The notes below the pieces were generated by a model that did no database searches, was not told where the DNA came from, and saw only the letters and a program-made list of their open reading frames with translations. A stretch of 64,000 nucleotides of DNA from Burkholderia sp. Ac-20365 (GTDB lineage: Bacteria > Pseudomonadota > Gammaproteobacteria > Burkholderiales > Burkholderiaceae). The first letter of the stretch is position 1. The number at the start of each line of letters is the position of its first letter. The stretch covers positions 186,001 to 250,000 of the forward strand of contig NZ_JAAGPI010000006.1 in NCBI RefSeq assembly GCF_017104715.1, read 5' to 3'. The translations under genes and the position numbers were made by a program. Below are positions 60,805 to 64,000 of this stretch, piece by piece.

Positions 60805-63624
60805 TTAGGCGTGCTCATCGGGCGCAAGCACGCTGTTGCCCGTGCTCAGTCCCAGGTCGCGTATCCGCGCGACGGCTTCGTCGCGGCTGGACACATGCAG
60901 CTTCGCGTAGATGTTCTTCAGATGCCACTTGACCGTTTCCGGCGAGATGGCCAGCGCCCGCGCAATACGCTTGTTGGGCAAAGCCTGAGCGAGCAGATGC
61001 AGCACTTCCGCTTCGCGGTCGCTCAACGCTTCCGCGCCATCCAGTCCCGTTTGCTGCGCAGCGCTTTTCGAACGCTGTGACCCGGGCTCGGACAGCGTCG
61101 TCAATCGCGCGGCCTGCAGACGGCCCACATAAAACGACAGCAACGGATCATCGGGCGCGTCCTGCGACACGTGCACGATGAATTCGAGCGCTTGCGGATC
61201 GGCGTCCAGCAGCGTGCGCATCAGGCCGAGCCGATGTCCGCGGCGCAACGCAGCCTGTACGGCATCCCTCGCGTTCTGCTCGCGCCCGAGGCGGGCATCG
61301 GCGATTGCGCCCAACAGCTGAAACTGCGCGACGAGATGCTGCCAGCCGCGTTCCTCGCAGGTCGCGATCAGCGGACGGATGCGCGACGAAGCATCGCCGA
61401 AATCTTCATGCGCGATATTCCACAGGATGTTCGCTCGCGATGCCTGCAGAGCGATATGAGCGCTGAGCGCATCCGTACGCGACGACGTGTCTTTCGACAA
61501 CGCGTCGAGGCGCGCAAGCGCGACTCTGGCCTCGCCTGTCTGCCCGCATTGCAGATGCCGTTGCACGCGCTGCGCGAGACTGTGCGCGAGCAGGCGGTCG
61601 AGCCGGTACTTGCTGCCGTATTCCTCGAGTCGATCGAGCCAGGCGAATGCGTCGAGCCGATGTCCCGCTTCCCAATGGACGGCAGACAGGATGCTGAGTA
61701 CGCGCAGCACCGAATCGGGAATCGATACACGCTCGAGCACTTCGATTCTTTCCTGCAACAGCTGGCGCGCGGCGGCGAGTTCATTGAACTCGTAAAGCAC
61801 TTCGCCCAGCAATGCAACGGCGAGACACGCGGGCTCGACGGCTTCGTTGCCGCGCTGATCGGCCTGCGCCAGCACATCGCGGCAGATACGCTCCGCCTGC
61901 ACGAACTTGCCTTCGAGCGAATAGCTCAGACCCATGATGCAGCGGCCATACAGGCTGCCGGCGGGACTGCCCAGCAATGGCGAACCGTCGGCGGCGGGTG
62001 CGGACGGCGCGCTCTGGATCGCGCGCGCCTGCTCGAAGCGGCCCTGATGCATATAGAGCCACGACAGGATGTTCTTGCCGCCGCCGATATCCACGCTCTC
62101 GCAGTCGTCCGGCGCACGCAGCAGGCGGGGTTCGACGGTGGCGACAGTATCGACGTCGTCGCGCTGCACGGCGAGGATCGCCTGCACAATGGCCAGTCTG
62201 TAGCGCGACAATTCGTCGTCAGCGGGGATGTCGGCGCAAAGGCTTGCTACGTTCGCCGCGCAGGCTTCGTACTCGTGTGCGTAAAGTTGCAGACGCGCCT
62301 TCCAGAGCCGCAGTCCGACGCGCGCGTCGATCTCGTTTTCGGGCAGCAGGCGCATCAGGCCGACGAGCTTGCGCAGATCGCCCTTCAGGCGCATCTTCTG
62401 CGCGCACTGCAGCACCAGGTCGGCGGCCGCCGTCGTTTCGCCCGCGAGCAGCGCGTGGCGGATCGCATCGTCGGGCCGGTCGTGCTCGCGGAACCATTGC
62501 CATGCGGCAAGATGAACGGCACGTTGCTGTGCCGCGTTCGTCATGCGGAAGCGCTGCAGCAACGTCTCGCGGAACAGCGGATTGAGCCGGTACCAGGTTT
62601 CGTTGCCCGGTGGCTCGACCGACTCGACGAACTGGTTGTTGCTCTCCAGCCTGGCGAGGAGCGCGGGCATCTCGCTGCGTTGTTCGTTGTCGCCGGCGAT
62701 GGCGGCGCACAGCGACGCACAGAACGTCGCGCAGGTCGCGAGCCGTTCGAGCAGTTCGACTTCGGAAGGCGCCAGCTGCGTGAGCACTTCGCGTTCGAAG
62801 TACTCTGCGAAGCCGCGCGCGTCGAGCAGATGGTTGCGGCTCAAGGTGGCGGACATCGATCCGCCCGTCAGATCGCGTTTCTCACGCTTCAGATGCGCGG
62901 TGAGCAATTGCAGGCCCGCGACCCAGCCATCCGTCAGTTCGTGCAATCGTCTGGCCGCCTGCGCGCCGACCTTGCCAAGCTGGGCGGTGACGAACGCTTC
63001 CGATTCCGCACTGGTAAAGCGCAGGTCGCGCATGTTGAGTTCCAGCGCGAGCCCCTGGTCCCTCAGCCGCCCCAGCGACACCGGCACCGCGCCGCGCGAG
63101 GCGATCACGATATGCAGATTGGCGGGCGCGTAGTCGAGCAGCCATTGCAGCGTTTCATGAATGGCGGGATTCGTGGCGCACTGCATATCGTCCAGCACGA
63201 GCACGAGATGACGCGACCAGGCGCCCGCGCCGCTGACGAGCGTGACCAGCGTGCGCTCGACCGCTTCGTCGTCCGTGCCGCGGCCCGCCAGCAGGGCCGC
63301 TTCGCGCACGAGCACGGGATCGACGCGCGCCAGGCACGCGACGAGGTCTTCGAGCCATTGCGCGAGATCGTTGTCTTCAGGGCCGAGCGTGAGCCAGGCG
63401 ACATCGAAGCCCAGCGGCAGAAGCTGTTGACGCCACGCGAGCAGCAGGGTCGTCTTGCCGCAGCCCGCCGGTCCCTCGAGAATCACGCAGCGCTTGCGGC
63501 GGGCTTCCGTCAGTTGCGTGAGAAGCCGCTCGCGCGCGAGCGCGCGCGCATCCGGACGCGGCGGCTGCCGTCGATGATCGGCGTCGGCGGTTCGCACTTT
63601 TCTGGGTGGCTGGCTGGAATCCAT
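60805..63624 (-). CDS. MalT-like LuxR-family regulator (STAND ATPase), second copy
   Basis: About 939 residues from ATG 63624 ([12 protein letters not shown]); ATGs at 63687 and 63726 are also open, and none has a clear RBS. Walker A is GPAGCGKTT, and Walker B lies in [13 protein letters not shown]. Helical repeats fill residues 350-850. The LuxR HTH is [43 protein letters not shown] (in pieces). The N-terminus differs from the regulator at 50130-52853, so they are distant paralogues. It lies downstream of a probable feruloyl-CoA synthase gene on the same strand, a possible target or cotranscript. Confidence 0.92.
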   Translation of the reverse strand: MDSSQPPRKVRTADADHRRQPPRPDARALARERLLTQLTEARRKRCVILEGPAGCGKTTLLLAWRQQLLPLGFDVAWLTLGPEDNDLAQWLEDLVACLARVDPVLVREAALLAGRGTDDEAVERTLVTLVSGAGAWSRHLVLVLDDMQCATNPAIHETLQWLLDYAPANLHIVIASRGAVPVSLGRLRDQGLALELNMRDLRFTSAESEAFVTAQLGKVGAQAARRLHELTDGWVAGLQLLTAHLKREKRDLTGGSMSATLSRNHLLDARGFAEYFEREVLTQLAPSEVELLERLATCATFCASLCAAIAGDNEQRSEMPALLARLESNNQFVESVEPPGNETWYRLNPLFRETLLQRFRMTNAAQQRAVHLAAWQWFREHDRPDDAIRHALLAGETTAAADLVLQCAQKMRLKGDLRKLVGLMRLLPENEIDARVGLRLWKARLQLYAHEYEACAANVASLCADIPADDELSRYRLAIVQAILAVQRDDVDTVATVEPRLLRAPDDCESVDIGGGKNILSWLYMHQGRFEQARAIQSAPSAPAADGSPLLGSPAGSLYGRCIMGLSYSLEGKFVQAERICRDVLAQADQRGNEAVEPACLAVALLGEVLYEFNELAAARQLLQERIEVLERVSIPDSVLRVLSILSAVHWEAGHRLDAFAWLDRLEEYGSKYRLDRLLAHSLAQRVQRHLQCGQTGEARVALARLDALSKDTSSRTDALSAHIALQASRANILWNIAHEDFGDASSRIRPLIATCEERGWQHLVAQFQLLGAIADARLGREQNARDAVQAALRRGHRLGLMRTLLDADPQALEFIVHVSQDAPDDPLLSFYVGRLQAARLTTLSEPGSQRSKSAAQQTGLDGAEALSDREAEVLHLLAQALPNKRIARALAISPETVKWHLKNIYAKLHVSSRDEAVARIRDLGLSTGNSVLAPDEHA

Positions 63625-63812
63625 ACGACGCGAAGTAGAAGAAAGCTCGAGGAACGCCGGTTGCGTCGGGAGTGAGACGGCCGTCATACCGGGCCACGGA
63701 CATTGTACGGCGGTGCGCCGACGCACCGGACATCTGCGTTCTGGATCAATGGAGCGGGATCAAGGGAATGAACTGCACCGGCACGCGTACCTTCCCGCTC
63801 GCATTCTCGCGT

Positions 63813-64000
63813 TCACGCGCAGCCGATGTGAGCGGCAGGCGACGCCTCGTACAGTTCGCCGATCAGATGCGCGCGGCGTGTGCGGCAGGCCGCCTGGTTG
63901 ACGTAGCCCTTGTCGGCGATTTCGTTGGCGTCGATGGATGGCGGTTCGGCCATCAGCAGGATGCGCCGCACCATCATGCTGGCGCCCGAAGCCCGCTGTG
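63813..64000 (-). CDS. C-terminal end of a probable feruloyl-CoA synthase, cut by window edge
   Basis: An open minus-strand frame enters from the right edge and stops with TGA at 63815-63813, giving 62 residues. It reads ASMMVRRILLMAEPPSIDAN then EIADKGYVNQAACRTRRAHL. The AEPPSIDxxEIxDKGYxNQ string is, from memory, the characteristic C-terminus of bacterial feruloyl-CoA synthases (AMP-forming acyl-CoA ligase family). Such enzymes activate ferulate for vanillin and vanillate formation. The rest of the gene lies outside the window, so the call is moderate. Confidence 0.7.
   Translation of the reverse strand, partial: QRASGASMMVRRILLMAEPPSIDANEIADKGYVNQAACRTRRAHLIGELYEASPAAHIGCA

Noticed and set aside
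61171..63675. An 834-codon open frame on the plus strand
   Set aside because: It is antisense to the LuxR-family regulator at 60805-63624, which has a complete Walker A and LuxR HTH. In GC-rich DNA the opposite strand often stays open. The translation shows no domain, only Arg/Ala/Gln-rich sequence.
1..64000. CRISPR arrays, tRNA or rRNA genes, insertion sequences
   Set aside because: No regularly spaced repeats, cloverleaf sequences, rRNA-like stretches or transposase-coding frames were recognised on reading both strands.

Overview
The window is GC-rich, densely coded DNA from a Gram-negative betaproteobacterium, most likely a Paraburkholderia, Caballeronia or Burkholderia. The support is two Burkholderia-type 16-strand porins, H-NS proteins with lysine/alanine-rich tails, an electron-transfer-flavoprotein pair, an EmrAB-OprM type pump, and a very high density of one-component regulators. 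No rRNA, tRNA, transposase, phage structural gene or CRISPR array was seen. The mix of catabolic islands, each with its own regulator, suits a secondary chromosome or megaplasmid, but that is inference.

Region 1 (1-13.6 kb). A truncated GntR regulator lies divergent to an orphan branched-chain-type substrate-binding protein. A second GntR/FCD regulator sits beside a seven-kilobase minus-strand operon running hyuA, hyuB, a uronate-dehydrogenase-like protein, an FAD oxidoreductase and two SDRs. The same unusual sequence block (TGACATAT joined to a CTTAC-type end) occurs upstream of the binding-protein gene, the regulator gene and hyuA, so these look like one regulon for an unidentified substrate. 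etfBA and a class II aldolase follow.

Region 2 (13.6-25.4 kb). This holds a glycine-zipper protein, an ABC exporter, and a LysR/SDR/TIM-barrel/MHS-transporter catabolic set. It also holds a divergent pair of H-NS-family genes: one protein has two DNA-binding domains plus a histone-H1-like tail, the other is a short paralogue whose DNA-contact motif is acidic. A TetR-controlled SnoaL/SDR pair with twin operators, a lone LysR and a small superinfection-immunity-family membrane protein complete it.

Region 3 (25.4-43.4 kb). A MarR-regulated tripartite efflux operon comes first, then a LysR/carboxylesterase/porin group. Next is an anthranilate 1,2-dioxygenase operon (antABC) with its AraC-type activator and a second porin. 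An aldolase/ketopantoate-reductase-like/Crp operon is divergent from another Crp-family gene.

Region 4 (43.5-53 kb). A medium-chain-length polyhydroxyalkanoate operon encodes an acyl-CoA ligase, a PhaJ-like hydratase, a class II-like PHA synthase, a phasin, a PhaZ depolymerase and a DUF445 membrane protein. It abuts a MalT-like LuxR regulator.

Region 5 (53-64 kb). This holds a CheV and a methyl-accepting chemotaxis protein, the latter with a clear sigma-28 promoter. An ECF sigma operon follows, with a small membrane protein and a seven-iron-type ferredoxin. Then come a half-size ABC exporter, a YbdK-type ligase, a second giant MalT-like LuxR regulator, and the 3' end of a probable feruloyl-CoA synthase gene at the right edge.
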